Below, piece by piece: positions 34,535 through 45,424 of a DNA stretch of 64,000 bases. Source of the DNA: Asterella californica (taxonomy: Eukaryota > Streptophyta > Marchantiopsida > Marchantiales > Aytoniaceae); the NCBI GenBank assembly GCA_036924285.1, contig JAYKYS010000001.1, positions 13,851,501-13,915,500 of the forward strand, in the 5' to 3' direction. The translations under genes were made by a program, and so were the position numbers. The stretch's first letter is position 1. Each line of letters starts with the position of its first letter. Under the pieces are notes generated by a model. The model searched no databases. It saw only the letters and a program-made list of their open reading frames with translations, and was not told the origin of the DNA.

Positions 34535-35211
34535 GGCTGATGTAGCCTTGCTGACAGTGAACGTGATCACGAAGGTTTGAAGCGATTTTCTCAAATCTGC
34601 TGCAATTGACACCAAAAACCTCCAAAATCACCAATTGTGATGCAATTCGAGCACAATCCGAACTTCAATTTGACATAACTCTCTCTTTATTGCTCCAAAT
34701 CGATCAAAAATTTCACTGACAGTGACTGGCATGACGAGCTCTATCTTCATGTGTTCTAAGATTTCTGAATGTCCCTACCAAATGCTCGAACTCCTCTTAA
34801 GACCTCTACTTCTAAGTTTAAAGACACAAAGGACAAAAATGGACAAGTGGGAGTTCATAGCTTCACTTCCCTATCCTTTTGTGTCCAAATCACGTGGTAA
34901 CTTAATTTCACACATAGGCTACCACGTCAAGTCCTTAAAGTGCCAGCATAAATCTTAAACTACATGCGAAGACATGTAAAACGACACGTAACCTTGAAAG
35001 ATAACTTAAACAAACTAGAAAGCATGCATTGGCGACATGTAAGTACAATCCATGAGCTTAAACTCTATCAACATGGTAAAATCCTACTAAGACTTAAGAT
35101 ATATAACATCTTCCAGAATCAACTTCTCTAAAGTTATAACTTCACTCAAAGAGACTAACTCTTGACAGAGAGGTGAATTATTTACTATATGAAATGATTC
35201 ACATCATGACA
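34535..35211 (-). repeat. Truncated 3' LTR of a second complex C element
   Basis: On the minus strand it starts TGTCATGATGTGAATC at 35,211, directly after a polypurine tract (AGAGGGGGTGGA). It matches the first half of the LTR at 32295-33789. It stops near GGCTACGACAG and joins the gag fragment. Confidence 0.75.
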
Positions 35212-35620
35212 TCCACCCCCTCTAAACATGCACATCCTCTGGCATGTGCTAATGCCTGCATTCTTTTGTCTATTCTTCATCATCATCACTCTCCTCCGTC
35301 TCAGCCTCAGCCTCTTCAGTAGCCGCTGCGTGTTTGTCTCTTGTTATCCTCTGCTTCAGTAACTCAATGATCTGCGGTAGCAAGGCACGAGAGACTGGAA
35401 TCGACTTTAAGTCCCAAGGTACGTGAGGAACATTAACGGTAACCATCGGAGCTATCACACTAGGATCCACACAACCAATCTCCTCAACTGAGAAAGAAAA
35501 TGCTTTATCATGACTAACTATCATCTCCTCAAAAGCTCGTTTCTCTACTTCTCAAGAAGCCACCCTATCTAGAGCTGCTCGAGTGTCTCTTGAGTAAACT
35601 TGTGTCATACCTGTGTAGGA
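35212..35620 (-). pseudogene. Complex C pol remnant: RT-upstream segment joined to an acidic C-terminus
   Basis: The minus-strand frame 35270-35524 and its upstream extension (RAALDRVAS, TGA, EVEKRAFEEM) read KAFSFSVEEIGCVDPSVIA, PHVPWDLKSIPVSRALLPQI and IELLKQRI. This is the stretch that normally precedes RT in one class of Ty3/gypsy polyproteins. RT itself is missing. The frame goes straight into EEAEAETEESDDDEE and a stop. The polypurine tract then follows, the same as in element D (54964-54975). It is an internally deleted, non-autonomous element. Confidence 0.55.
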
Positions 35621-35789
35621 TCTCTAAGCACTGGCCGCTAACTCCATGTGCTATCGTGAATCAACAAGTAACTGGGTCGTCACTGATTTCACCTTCTTCG
35701 TTACTATTTTGTATTTTGTGTGCACCTCTGCTTCTTGACGAGAGCCACACCAGCAGATTGCATCTTTCCATCTATTCTTTAGTCTCGGA
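35621..35789. other. Short spacer in complex C
   Basis: No recognisable gene. It probably belongs to the deleted pol or leader of the minus-strand element. Confidence 0.3.
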
Positions 35790-36567
35790 TGAGGATAAGT
35801 TATACAATCAGGAGGTCAAATTTCACAAGGATGTTCAGCGTGCTATAGACTCCAAACCCTCAGATTTGAGAAAATCGCTTTGAACCTTCGTGGTCACCTT
35901 CATTGTCAGCAAGGTTACGACAATCCAGAAATTTTCATGTCATTTGAGTGAATGAATAATCCAAGGCGACCGTTGAAGTAGAGGGGGTTTGGAAAGCTCT
36001 CAATCTAGAGTAGCAACTTCAGAGTTCGAGATCTGGAGAACTGTGTACAATCAGGAAGTCAAATTTCACAGGGATGTTCAGCGTGTTGTAGACTCCAAAC
36101 CCTGTAAGAACCATCGAAAGTTATTGAGCCAATTCTTTTTTCTATGTCAAAATAGCTGTCTAGGTACCAAAAATTACCATAATTTCTTTGTTCAAAATGT
36201 TTTTGTCCATATCCCGATGCTCAAATTTGATCTCAGGCTGAAAGTTCGTATGTGTGTTCAATAGACGTCATTTACATGTAGAAGAAGTTTTGATGTCTAA
36301 ACCATCACATGTTTTCCTATTCTTGAGTGTTAAAGTTCATCGTCTGATCTTATCACTACTAGTTCGATCTGATTTTTGTTTCGTGAACATATTAGAGGAC
36401 ACAACAGACATGTGTGAGTGTTTATAGTCCCATGTTACAACTTGAAGTCTATCCCTGGAGTAAACAACCACAACTAGAAACCCAGCGCTTTTCAGAGTAG
36501 ACGTATCACAAATATTCACGATCATATAACAGTCAGAAAGTTTTGCCCTTCTCATGAAAACTCTCAC
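35790..36567 (+). repeat. Third complex C LTR segment with adjoining leader
   Basis: It is homologous to 33090-33850. It begins inside the LTR, passes the GTATCACA end at about 36,513, and continues into leader sequence (TTCACGATCATATAACAG). MT2 gag resumes after it. Confidence 0.7.
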
Positions 36568-37740
36568 CACGACAACGATGGGGACCATTGAGCTGAATGA
36601 CTTTATCCCGGAGTTCGACAGTTGGTGCGATCTACAGCAGATGTGGAACCCACAGCTGTTTACATCCTTCATGGCATGGAAGGGTTTGATCTAACACTTG
36701 GAGGGACCGTCGATGGACGATTATCATGAATTCATGCGAGACTACAGTGTGGAGATTGAGTTGTGGAGACAACATTGATCTCCCGACTACGTTCCTATCA
36801 CTACTGGTGCATTTTTGGGAGGCGTAGCACTTGCGAGTTTGGATGCCAGTAACAATACACATCCACAGATGATAGAGTATCTACTACTAGCGGTGCGTCC
36901 ACTAGTAGTGGAGCAGGTGGTAGTGTGAACAGAATACCACCAAGGTTTAACCTAGTGGTTCAGTTCTTCTTGTGTTTGAGGAAGAACTATCAAGGTGTGC
37001 GGACCGACAATTGAGGAGTATGCAGGAGTTCCAGCAGAAGATTGGAGAGAGCATATGCGAGGCGTTCACTCGCATGAAACGGTTGATCAACGTTATCCAA
37101 GGGGTGACAGAAGCACAGACAGTTCAGTTCTGATATGAGATACTAGACCGAGAGTTGCGTAGGAGAGTTAGAGATGCCACTCTCATTAGAGACATCGCTC
37201 CGACGGTGATTGTCTTTGATCTGGCTAAGCCGATTGAGCTCAACATGGTGGAGGGGAGGGTGATGGTTGCTGGGTTCAACAGGGAGACACCACATGAGAC
37301 TACCACCTCTTCTCGAGGATCACAAGCTAGGCAACAGCGTGGTAGTAAGGATCGTGCGAAACAGTCACGATTTCAAGGAGGTGTTGGAAGATCTAGTGGA
37401 CAGAAGCTCATGCCGTCTTTCTCTAGTCAGCAGCAAGCGGGTGATGGTCCTCATGTACAGAAGGACTATCCACATAGGAGAGGTGATTATGAGACCTCTG
37501 AGACATCTCAAGCCTTATGCTGTATGAGCATTGTGGACGATTAGATCACAGTAATGACCGTTGTTTTGATCTCCACCTCGAGCTACGGCAAGGGAAGACT
37601 GATCGTGGACGAGGCGGAAGAGCTCAAGGAGGTTATGGTGGTCGAGTTGGAGGTAGAGGTCTAGCACCTGAGAGAGGACCAGTGTGGGTCCATCGTCTAC
37701 TACGATGTCAGAAGCAAGTATGGCTACTCGGATTGAGCAG
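36568..37740 (+). pseudogene. MT2 Gag and zinc knuckle
   Basis: The frame resumes with IELNDFIPEFDSWCDLQQM, then EFMRDYSVEIELWRQH, a Ser/Gly-rich linker, and ILDRELRRRVRDATLIRDIA (TGA where MT4 has Trp in VQFWY). A basic Arg/Gly/Ser region and a damaged knuckle (YEHCGRLDHSNDRC, first Cys changed to Tyr) follow. MT4 has CEHCGRPGHSSDRC at this place. It packages RNA in an intact element; here it is broken by stops and frameshifts. Confidence 0.8.
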
Positions 37741-38960
37741 TTGGAGTAGAGGATAGCTAGTATGGTTATGGCTCAACGAAGATCTGGTGGAACAGAGGCT
37801 TCCTCGTCTTATGAAGGAGAAGGAGTTGACTTCGATTTCATGGTTGGTGTGGCACAGATTGAGACATCTCCGGCAGTGACTTTGAGTGCAGTAAGTGTCT
37901 CTGAACCACGAGACGCGTCGGCACAATGCGAGGAGGCTAGTAGGCATGTAAGGCTTCCTCAGTCGTTTAAGCTATCGGAGGTATTGAGGACCACGTTTAT
38001 GATTCTTAAACTGTCTATCAATGATGCAATGGAGTTGAAGACATCGACATCCAGGAATGGGGGTGATGCGAGTCAATCTTCGGCGTGTGTGGATGTGAAG
38101 TCAAACTCCATGTTGAAGGCGGCTACAGTAGTTCTCCGAGTCTCACTATTTTCAGCCATAGATATGAAGACATTGGGAGTAAGATTGGCTCTAGTGTTCC
38201 ATTTGGCAGCCATGTTAAGTGAGAGCGAGGATGTAGTTATCTTTAGTGCTGAGGTTGTTCAACGAGAGGTGGAAGATGTGTCCATGGAGTGGACATCTAC
38301 CAGTGGTACTTGGCAAGCAGCGACTGCTAGGTTAGATGAGTTACTAGCTAGGTCGGTAATTGACCGTGCTGGTTTGGCAGCAGGTGTGCTGTTGTTGGAC
38401 AACAGAAGTGGTATCTTCTGTTTGGTGATATCTTCAATGAAGGTGTATCGACTGCAGAAAGTCTTGTTAGACTCTGGAGCTCAACGTTGATGTTGGGAAA
38501 GGCGTCGTGTATTGGTTTGGGTCTGAGGAAATCCGAGGTGGAGAGATGTCTATTCCAACTACAGACATCTCTAAGAGGATCATGAGGTACAGCTCTATAC
38601 ATGACACGCGAGATGCTGATGATGAGAGTTCGATCATATCATCTCACGGATGGCTCTATGGTGAGAATCAAGGCCATCGTTATGACCGTAGAGTCTTATG
38701 ATGTATTGGTCGGAGGTGTTGTGTTATACTCTATGTTCGTGATTGACTATTGGACGGAGACAACATCTTATAGATCAAGTTGGCAGTCTAGAGAGGGACG
38801 AGTGAATCGCTTATCAGTGTGGTTCAGTGCTAGAGTTGAGACAACGGAGTCTACACCAGGGACGATGGCATCCGTTACAGGGTTCAGTTTGATCGTCACT
38901 TGGCCGAGCAAATTGTTATAGAGAAATGCCCATGCGGAGAATACTCCGGTCTTTGAAGAG
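37741..38960 (+). pseudogene. MT2 protease region
   Basis: A 242-codon open stretch (37762-38490) links the Gag tail to the protease active site VLLDSGAQ. It shows that gag, knuckle and protease form one frame in the ancestral element. A frameshift follows, then YDVLVGGVVLYSMFVIDYW and a linker with ENTPVFEEVEDMLSM. The second half corresponds to MT4 46,660-47,150. Confidence 0.75.
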
Positions 38961-39164
38961 GTGGAGGACATGCTTAGCATGACTATGGTAGTATCATCTA
39001 CCTTAGATGTTCCACTATGGAGTTCGAGTGGAGAGTTGCAACAATATGCTGATCGATTGGTGCAGCAAGCTTGGAGTGAAGTCTTTGTACTGTCAGTACA
39101 AGAACAAAAGGTTGTTCCTGCTACTGATCTTATGACCTTATCATCGTTGGATACGACTCACATT

Positions 39165-40365
39165 GTGTGGTGAGAAAGGTGTATATGTGCTGGAACTGTT
39201 TGGAGAGATCAACACATGTTTGGCTGCGGTATCGCACACATGCATATAAGTACAGCAATACTTGTATACTTGTGGAGAGAGATGAGGTTGCAAGACGCAT
39301 CTCATTGCATCATGTGGCACGTTTGATGCAGAGATATCTTGAGTTGTTGTCCATATCAGCCGTTAGAAGATACCAGCAAGCATTACCGTCAGATATTTCA
39401 GACGTAGGATCTCACGTTTGTTGACACCATTCACTTCGTGATAGCTTGGTGGTCACGTCAAGATCACACGCATGCTAAGAGAGGTCAGGGTTTACATGAC
39501 CTGCGATCTAGGATGTTCTAAGAAATGTTACGGCTCTAGATGCATCAGGTGGATTCTCCAACGTACATCTTGGATAACATTCTTTTGTTGGGTGATGCTC
39601 GTACACAGATGATGACGAGTGTGCACCATGTGTGATCTTGTGTCTCAGACATGCAGTATTGTTAGATGCAGCGGGAGTGGAATCTCGTGCACATCATCCA
39701 CGGTTGTGGTGGACAAACTTGTTATCGAGAGAGGTGCTCAAGCGCGCACACGATGCAGTAAGACGACCATTGCACCTCAAAGTTGATGACATCTTGGATG
39801 CAAGGTGACGATCTCAAGTAATGAGAGTTGTCGATAGATCACTCATGACAATGATGAACCTAATGGGACGGTCTATGGCAGTATTGTCCACTTTGGTGAG
39901 CTTACCAGCGTCACATGCTTACAGAGATGGAGGACTTGGGCTTGTGTGGGATGCTCGGTTACAATAGTTGGTGGAGCTCAAGATCGATGAGAGAGAGAGC
40001 GAGAGATGGGTTTCTCTACAGATACGACGGTAGTAGCTTCAATGTCAGAGGCTTCTCGTCGTCAGGTGTTGGATCAAGCAATGGACTTGAACTGCTTGAC
40101 GTGAAGTGTTAGCCTTGGATTGGTTGAGCAGCGTCGGATGCGATCGATGGGTGTTATTGCTTGGATATTTTTGAGCTCTTTGCCTACCGGGTCGGTGGAG
40201 ACAAAGACTGAGGGCGAGGTGTGTGAAGTTCACCATCCTTAGACATCATGGGATGTCGTAGGAGAGAGTATGGAGCTTGTAGCTAGGACTGTAGAAGTTT
40301 TTCGTACAATGGCGGTGGAGGTTGTTGGTAGTGAGCAGAAAGAAACTGCTCAAGAGGTTGCTAGG
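39165..40365 (+). pseudogene. MT2 DNMT (C5-cytosine methyltransferase), catalytic site lost
   Basis: Motif I is VYVLELFGEINT (MT4 has VLELFGGIST), followed by LYTCGERDEVARRISLHHVA and RYQQALPSDIS. A TAG lies at 39405-39407, at the position of the MT4 TAG. The catalytic PCQ is SRQ at 39453-39461 (IAWWSRQDHT against IAGWPCQGHT), so the nucleophilic Cys is Arg. VESRAHHPRLWWTNLLSREV and the VSLPASHAYRDGGL region follow. It aligns with MT4 from end to end, interrupted by several stops. It is a dead enzyme but useful for reconstructing the family. Confidence 0.85.
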
Positions 40366-40374
40366 TAGCAGTTA
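40366..40374 (+). promoter_or_regulatory. Candidate stop-codon readthrough site, UAG-CAGUUA (MT2)
   Basis: The stop after QEVAR is TAG followed by CAGTTA, a perfect CARYYA. The frame continues QLTTSSSTSSMVT toward RT. Confidence 0.6.
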
Positions 40375-40486
40375 ACGACTTCGTCTTCTACCTCTAGCAT
40401 GGTGACATAAGATACTTGGGAATTGGAGATTGGAACCAAGCTTATAGGAGAAGAGAGACGAAGAGTTCAAAGATTCTTGAAAACAC
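40375..40486 (+). pseudogene. MT2 RT, first residues only
   Basis: It reads STSSMVT, a stop, DTWELEIGTKLIGEERRRVQ and RFLK, then leaves MT homology at about 40,486. Confidence 0.7.
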
Positions 40487-40634
40487 CACACAAGTTGATT
40501 TACCTAAAAGATAAACCCTTAGCTAAGCTGGACCCCTACTGTCCTTATACGTACAACTACTTATTAGAGCAGCCCCCTAGCTAAGCTGATCCCTTGATTA
40601 ATAAAAGTTTCCAATACTCTTGATGCCATCTTAA

Positions 40635-40763
40635 TGCCACCTTGAATATACCACAAACCATCCAATATTGATCGAAGTCCCTACACTTATGGGGTTGCCT
40701 CACAAGGCTTACGGTCCCTCCATATGCACATCAGATATCTCCCATGGTATATTCAAGGTGGCA
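40635..40763. repeat. Perfect 19-bp inverted repeat (hairpin-capable)
   Basis: TGCCACCTTGAATATACCA at 40635-40653 is exactly complementary to 40745-40763, with a 91-base loop. It could be the end of a small transposon or form an RNA hairpin. Confidence 0.6.
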
Positions 40764-40899
40764 TGCAGAGGCTTAGGCTAGAAAGCCCACGATTAAGAGA
40801 GATACTTGTCTCCCGTCCTTATATATGCAGGACGTGGATGCATATCTAACGTAGACTCCCTTCAGGAGGTCAACATGCCAGAATAAGAAACACAAGATA

Positions 40900-40962
40900 G
40901 GGGGAATTTATCCTGAGATCATTTTCCTCCTAGGCAGACGCTCTATCACTGGGGTGGCCTCT
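40900..40962 (-). other. tRNA-like segment, possible SINE head
   Basis: On the minus strand CCCAGTGATAGAGCGTCTGC resembles a tRNA D-arm with the pol III A box. About 40 bases later GGATAAATTCC weakly resembles a B box. It does not fold as a full tRNA by eye. A decayed tRNA-derived SINE is possible. Confidence 0.3.
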
Positions 40963-41465
40963 GTTTCCATTCTAAAAGCTAATACAGTTTGTACATATTC
41001 CTATTCTTGAAGAATTTTTTTTGTAAAGTCTTTACTAGCTTTTCTTACACCAACTTCTCTGTACTGTAACTCCATTTTTAGTGAATGAGGAGTCAAAACT
41101 ATAGTACTCGCGAACACCTACACACTCATGCTGTCAGATCATAAGTTCGATTCACGAGCTAGAATCGACAGATTTCTCTCTTTCGTACTTTTCATAGCTT
41201 AAGACTTGTACTAACTATTACCTATAACGCATTTTCTCAGAACTGAAAGCATGAAGTCGCTCCTCTCGACGAGCTCTGCATTCTAGAACTTTTTACCTCC
41301 TTCAGGGTGATATTTCATCCCAAACTAGAGAGCAGCTTGTCAAGCATAGTCCCAACTTAGCTCCTGCCCAGCTTGATAAGCTACAGGGCAACTTCCTTTA
41401 TAGCTACGTACACAATGAAAAAATAATCCTTCTGTTACTAGTCTTCCTTGTACATACCTACGTGC

Positions 41466-43656
41466 AACACGACAACGCCCTTGCTGAGTTCCAAAGGGTG
41501 ATGGACAAGAATCCTAGCATGATTGGATTTTGTCAGATGTTATATTGACGACATCTTAGTCTATAGTGCTATAGTGGAGGAGCACGAGAGACATGTACGA
41601 GATGTGCTCAAGCGGTTGAGAGCTCATGGGTTGAAGTTACACCATGAGAAGTGTAATTTCTTCCAGGAGTTGGTAGAGTACATGGTCCACACCATCTACC
41701 TAGGTGGATTGGGTGTTCAACAGACGAAGGTTGAGACTATTACATGTATCTCACACCTCACAGATGTGAGTCGAGTTCGAGCATTTGTTGGTTTGACAAA
41801 TTTCTATCGTCGATACGTGAAAAGGTTTAGTGCAATTGCAAAGCCATTGACCAAGCTGATGAAGATGGACCAAAAGTGACAATGGAGAAATGAGCAAGAG
41901 CGAGCTTTTGTGAGCTCTGGGATAGGTTGACATCTTCTATCATCTTGAATAGACTCGTTAGGGACGTCTTTTCCAACTGCACATTGATTTGGAGTTTGTT
42001 GGGACTTGGAGCAGTGTTGACTCAACACAATGATGAGAAAAAGGAGTTAGTGGTGGCGTATGTCAGTCGCTCCAACAATTCGGTAGAGGCGAGGTATAAT
42101 TCGTATGAGAGAGTGTTTGGCTGCAATGTGGGCTGTTGCACATTTTCGATGTTACCTGTTTGGGAACCTCTTTACTCTCATCACTAATCATCAATTGCTC
42201 AAGTGATGATAGAGTCTGACAAGCTTATAAGGAAGCTTGCACGATGGGCTCTTATCTTACAGTAGTATGACTTCTAGGTAGTGCATAGACTGGAGTTGTA
42301 AACTTAGATGTCGATGGGTTGAGTCGCAATCCATGCACGAGTTAGCAAGATCAGACTAGGGCTCGATGACATGACGAGATTGATGAGGAGATAATGTCAT
42401 GATGGCATGCATCTTTCTTTCTTTGTGTGTTGGCCATGAACTCTAGTATGGAAGGCCAGGTCGTATTTTTCTCATGTCAGAGAGTATATGATGAGTCTTC
42501 GGATCTTGAGGGTGGAGATGGTGTTCTAGACCAACGAGATATCCATGACGATGTGACCGTAATGAAGTATCTACGTATTGGCATGGTGGGAGACACAGTA
42601 AGTGCCAAGGAGCGACATCGTGTCCTTCAACGAACGAAGAGATTTCAACGAGAATGATGACATGTACTTCGAGTGTTGGATGATGAGAGAGTACGGATAG
42701 TGTCACATCCATCCCGTACAGTTAGTATGACATGCACATGAAGAGTTGAGACATTTTGGAATGAAGAGTACGCATAGCTTACTCTAAGGGAGTATTGGTG
42801 GCGTGATATGTACATCGATGTGCAGTAGTTTGTCGCACAATGTGTGGTTTGTGATTGACTACGAGTATCATTTAATGCTCCTACTCCACAATTACACCCT
42901 TTATCGATTATGTGGTTGGATTATCGTTAGAGTTTGGATTTTGCAGGACCCTTACCGTTGATCTTACGTCACCAGCAGTATGTGTTCGTGATGGTGGAGC
43001 ACTTCTCCAAGTGGATTGAGTTGGTGGCATTACTGGGTAAGGCAAGTGAAGAGACAGCGTATGCACTCTTAGATCGAGTGCTTAGTCATTTTGGAGCACC
43101 AGCTGAAGTGCTGACATACCAAGGTACAAAGTTCCTTGGTGAGTTTTAGACTTTGTGTGACCAAGTGTTGATTGATCATCGAACTACATCTCGAGATCAT
43201 CCTGAGGCGGATGGTTTAACGGAGAGGGTAGTTCAGAAGGTGAAGAAAAGACTGCTCAAGTATGGCTTGCAGAAGGGCCACATGGGAGACTAGGATGTGC
43301 AGTTACCATGGTTGGCTATGAGTTACCATTTTAGCCGACAAGCGTCTTTGACTTCCTTCTCACCGTACTTTCTATTGTATGTCCGAGATCCAGATTTATC
43401 TTCGGTCATTTGTCATGATTCTACTGAGGTGTTGAACCTCAACAGAATGATCCGGATATGTGGATGAGAGCATGTTCTCAACGTGTAGAGACATTTATGA
43501 GAGTTATGCCTATGACTTTTGAGAACCTAGCGATTGCTCAGCATAGAGACACGTTGCGATATGCGACTATTCAAGGAGGAGGTTATCGTTCATCGATTCA
43601 CAGATTTCATCCTGTCAATTATATCTATCTACAGCAGACTACATCGACAAAGTTGC
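41466..43656 (+). pseudogene. MT3: RT, RNase H and integrase of a third MT copy
   Basis: It begins inside RT (LAEFQRVMD) with an intact YIDD box (CYIDDILVYSAIVEEHERHV) and FYRRYVKRFSAIAKPLTKL. RNase H is frameshifted but readable (LGLGAVLTQHNDEKKELVVA). The integrase catalytic region has MDFAGPLPLILRHQQ, then LTYQGTKFLGEF, where Tyr replaces the second catalytic Asp, then RDHPEADGLTERV. The C-terminal part (STEVLNLN, SIHRFHPVNYIYLQQTTSTK) is the best view of the MT integrase tail in this window. It ends at 43,656 against MT4. Stops and the DDE change make it inactive. Confidence 0.85.
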
Positions 43657-44445
43657 ACACGATCTCGCTCCTTGGCACTTACTGTGCTTACTATCACACC
43701 AGTACGTAGATACTCAATCACGATCACATCATCATGGATATCTCGCTGATCTGGAACACCATCTCCACCCTCAGGATCTGGAGACTCATCATCTACTCTC
43801 TGATCAGAGAAAGATACGACTTGACCCTCCATACTATAGTACATGGCCAACACACAAAGAAAGGCAGATGCATGCCACCCTGGCACTATCTCCTCATCAA
43901 CCTCGTCATGCCAGCGAGCCCCAGTCTGATCCTGCTGACTCGTGCATGGGTTGCGACTCAACCCATCGGCATCTAGGTTTGCAACTCCAGGTCTATGTAC
44001 TACCTGGAAGTCATACTCATGTAAGATCAGAACCCATAGTGCAAGCTTCTCTGTAAGCTTATCGGACTCCATCAACCACTTGAGCGGCTGGTGATCAGTG
44101 ATGAGAGTAAAGGAGTTCCCAAACAGATAACATCGAAAGTGTGCAACAGCCCACACTGCCGTCAAACACTCTCCCTCATACGAACTATACCTCGTCTCCG
44201 CTGAATTGTTGGAGCGACTGGCATATGCCACCACGAACTCCTTTTTCTCATCATCATGCTGAGTCAGCACTGCTCCAAGTCCCAACATACTCCAATATGT
44301 GTGCAGTCGGAAAGGACGCCCCCTAACGGGTCTCCTCAAGATGGGAGCAGATGTCAACCTATCCTTGAGCTCTACCAAAGCTCGCTCCTGCTCATCTCTC
44401 CACTGCCACTCCTGGTCCATCTTCATCAGCTTGGTCACGGCTTCG
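43657..44445 (-). pseudogene. MT4 RNase H and integrase spacer
   Basis: The open frame contains KMDQEWQWRDEQERALVELK, LGLGAVLTQHDDEKKEFVVA, YSSYEGECLTAVWAVAHFRC, TLITDHQPLKWLMESDKLTE and VANLDADGLSRNP. This is the RNase H domain followed by its usual linker. The DDESPDPEGGDGV spacer then leads toward integrase, which is cut off in KERDRV at the MT3 junction. RNase H removes the RNA strand during reverse transcription. The domain itself has no internal stop, but it is separated from RT by a frameshift near 44,440. Confidence 0.85.
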
Positions 44446-45424
44446 CAATTGCACTAAACCCTTTCACGTATCGCCGATAGAAGTTCGCCAAACCAACAAA
44501 TGCTCGAACTCGACTCACATCTATGGGACGTGGGATACGTGCAATAGTCTCAACCTTCGTCTGTTGAACACCCAATCCACCTGGATAGATGGTGTGGCCC
44601 AGATACTCTACCAACTCCTGGAAGAACTTACACTTCCCAGGGTGTAACTTCAACCCATGAGCTCTCAACCGCTCAAACACATCCCGTAAGTGTCTCTCGT
44701 GCTCCTCCACTATAGCACTATAGACTAAGATGTCGTCAATATAACATCTGATAAAATCCAATCCTGCTAGGATTCTGTCCATCACCCTTTGGAACTCAGC
44801 AGGGGCGTTCTTCAACCCAAATGGTAAGAACCGTCACTGATACAAACAATCCTTGCCGTGAGAGTTAATTCCCCAGAATGCTGTCTTGGACTTATCTTCT
44901 TCTCTCACTGACAACTGATGATACCCTGCTCGAAGATCCAAAGTACTGAAGACCTTCACATGCCCCAATGCATCAAAGATCTCCTCAGGTGTCGGCATGG
45001 CATACTTATCGGACTTCGTCTGCCGATTGATAAGACGATAGTCCCCACACATCCGTCTATCTGTGTAGTTGCCATACATATCCTTCTTGGCTGACATAAA
45101 TGTGGCAGATGCATACTCTCCATGCGACATCTCCGCCAACCCAGCCTCCAACAAGTCTTGAGTCTGACTCTGGATCAAGGCTCTCTCCATGTCACTGTAT
45201 CTGTAAGGACATCGAAAGATTGGCGTGTCATTAGCCAAGTCGATCCGTATACCATGTCCTTTCAAGGTACCCAAATCCTTCATACTGAAGGTAAAACAAT
45301 TCTTGTAGCTCTTCAGGAATCTTTGGACTCTTCGTCTCTCCTCTCTTATAAGCTTGGGTCCAATCTCCGGCTCCCAAGTATCCTCTGTCACCATGCTAGA
45401 GGTAGAAGACGAAGTCGTTGACTG
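44435..45424 (-). pseudogene. MT4 reverse transcriptase
   Basis: Two stretches of the same frame, 45394-44834 and 44815-44435, are separated by TGA-CGG (TGA at 44834-44836). The first reads EDTWEPEIGPKLIREERRR, DLGTLKGHGIRIDLANDTPI, MCGDYRLINRQTKSDKYAMP and FSTLDLRAGYHQLSVREED. The second has NAPAEFQRVMDRILAGLDFI and the catalytic CYIDDILVYSA. The TGA stands where the conserved Trp of YQWRFLPFG belongs, as in MT1. Apart from this stop the RT core looks intact. The first ATG lies nine codons after the UAG border. Confidence 0.88.

Larger units (their letters stand above)
32295..36567. mobile_element. Complex C: rearranged LTR retroelement inserted in MT2 gag
   Basis: It contains three LTR-C segments in two orientations, a gag fragment and a pol C-terminal fragment. 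Order: LTR (+) 32295-33789, gag (+) 33888-34530, truncated LTR (-) 34535-35211, pol end (-) 35270-35620, truncated LTR (+) about 35790-36513 plus leader DNA to 36567. MT2 gag flanks it on both sides. The short border words TACGA and CACGA are only weakly alike. At least two related elements must have recombined or inserted into one another. Confidence 0.7.
32184..40486 (+). mobile_element. MT2: second copy of the DNMT-encoding Ty3/gypsy family, split by complex C
   Basis: The Gag N-terminus (AFSSGESSVATLLLWDMDEI) lies at 32184-32294. After the complex C insertion the frame resumes at 36,568 with TIELNDFIPEFDSWCD-like Gag. Protease, DNMT and the first part of RT follow. The copy ends at about 40,486 inside RT (RRVQRFLK). 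It has no LTRs and many stops. It gives independent confirmation of the domain order seen in MT4. Confidence 0.85.
40487..41465. other. Non-MT spacer between MT2 and MT3
   Basis: No coding region was recognised. It contains a perfect 19-bp inverted repeat (40635-40653 and 40745-40763), two copies of CTAGCTAAGCTG (about 40,510 and 40,592), and a tRNA-like segment on the minus strand (listed separately). It is probably an inserted small element of unknown type. Confidence 0.45.

Noticed and set aside
35270..35524. Host gene with an acidic tail
   Set aside because: It sits between a retroelement polypurine tract and LTR and has the segment typical of the region before RT, so it is an element remnant.
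40900..40962. A functional tRNA gene
   Set aside because: The acceptor and anticodon stems do not pair and the B box is poor.
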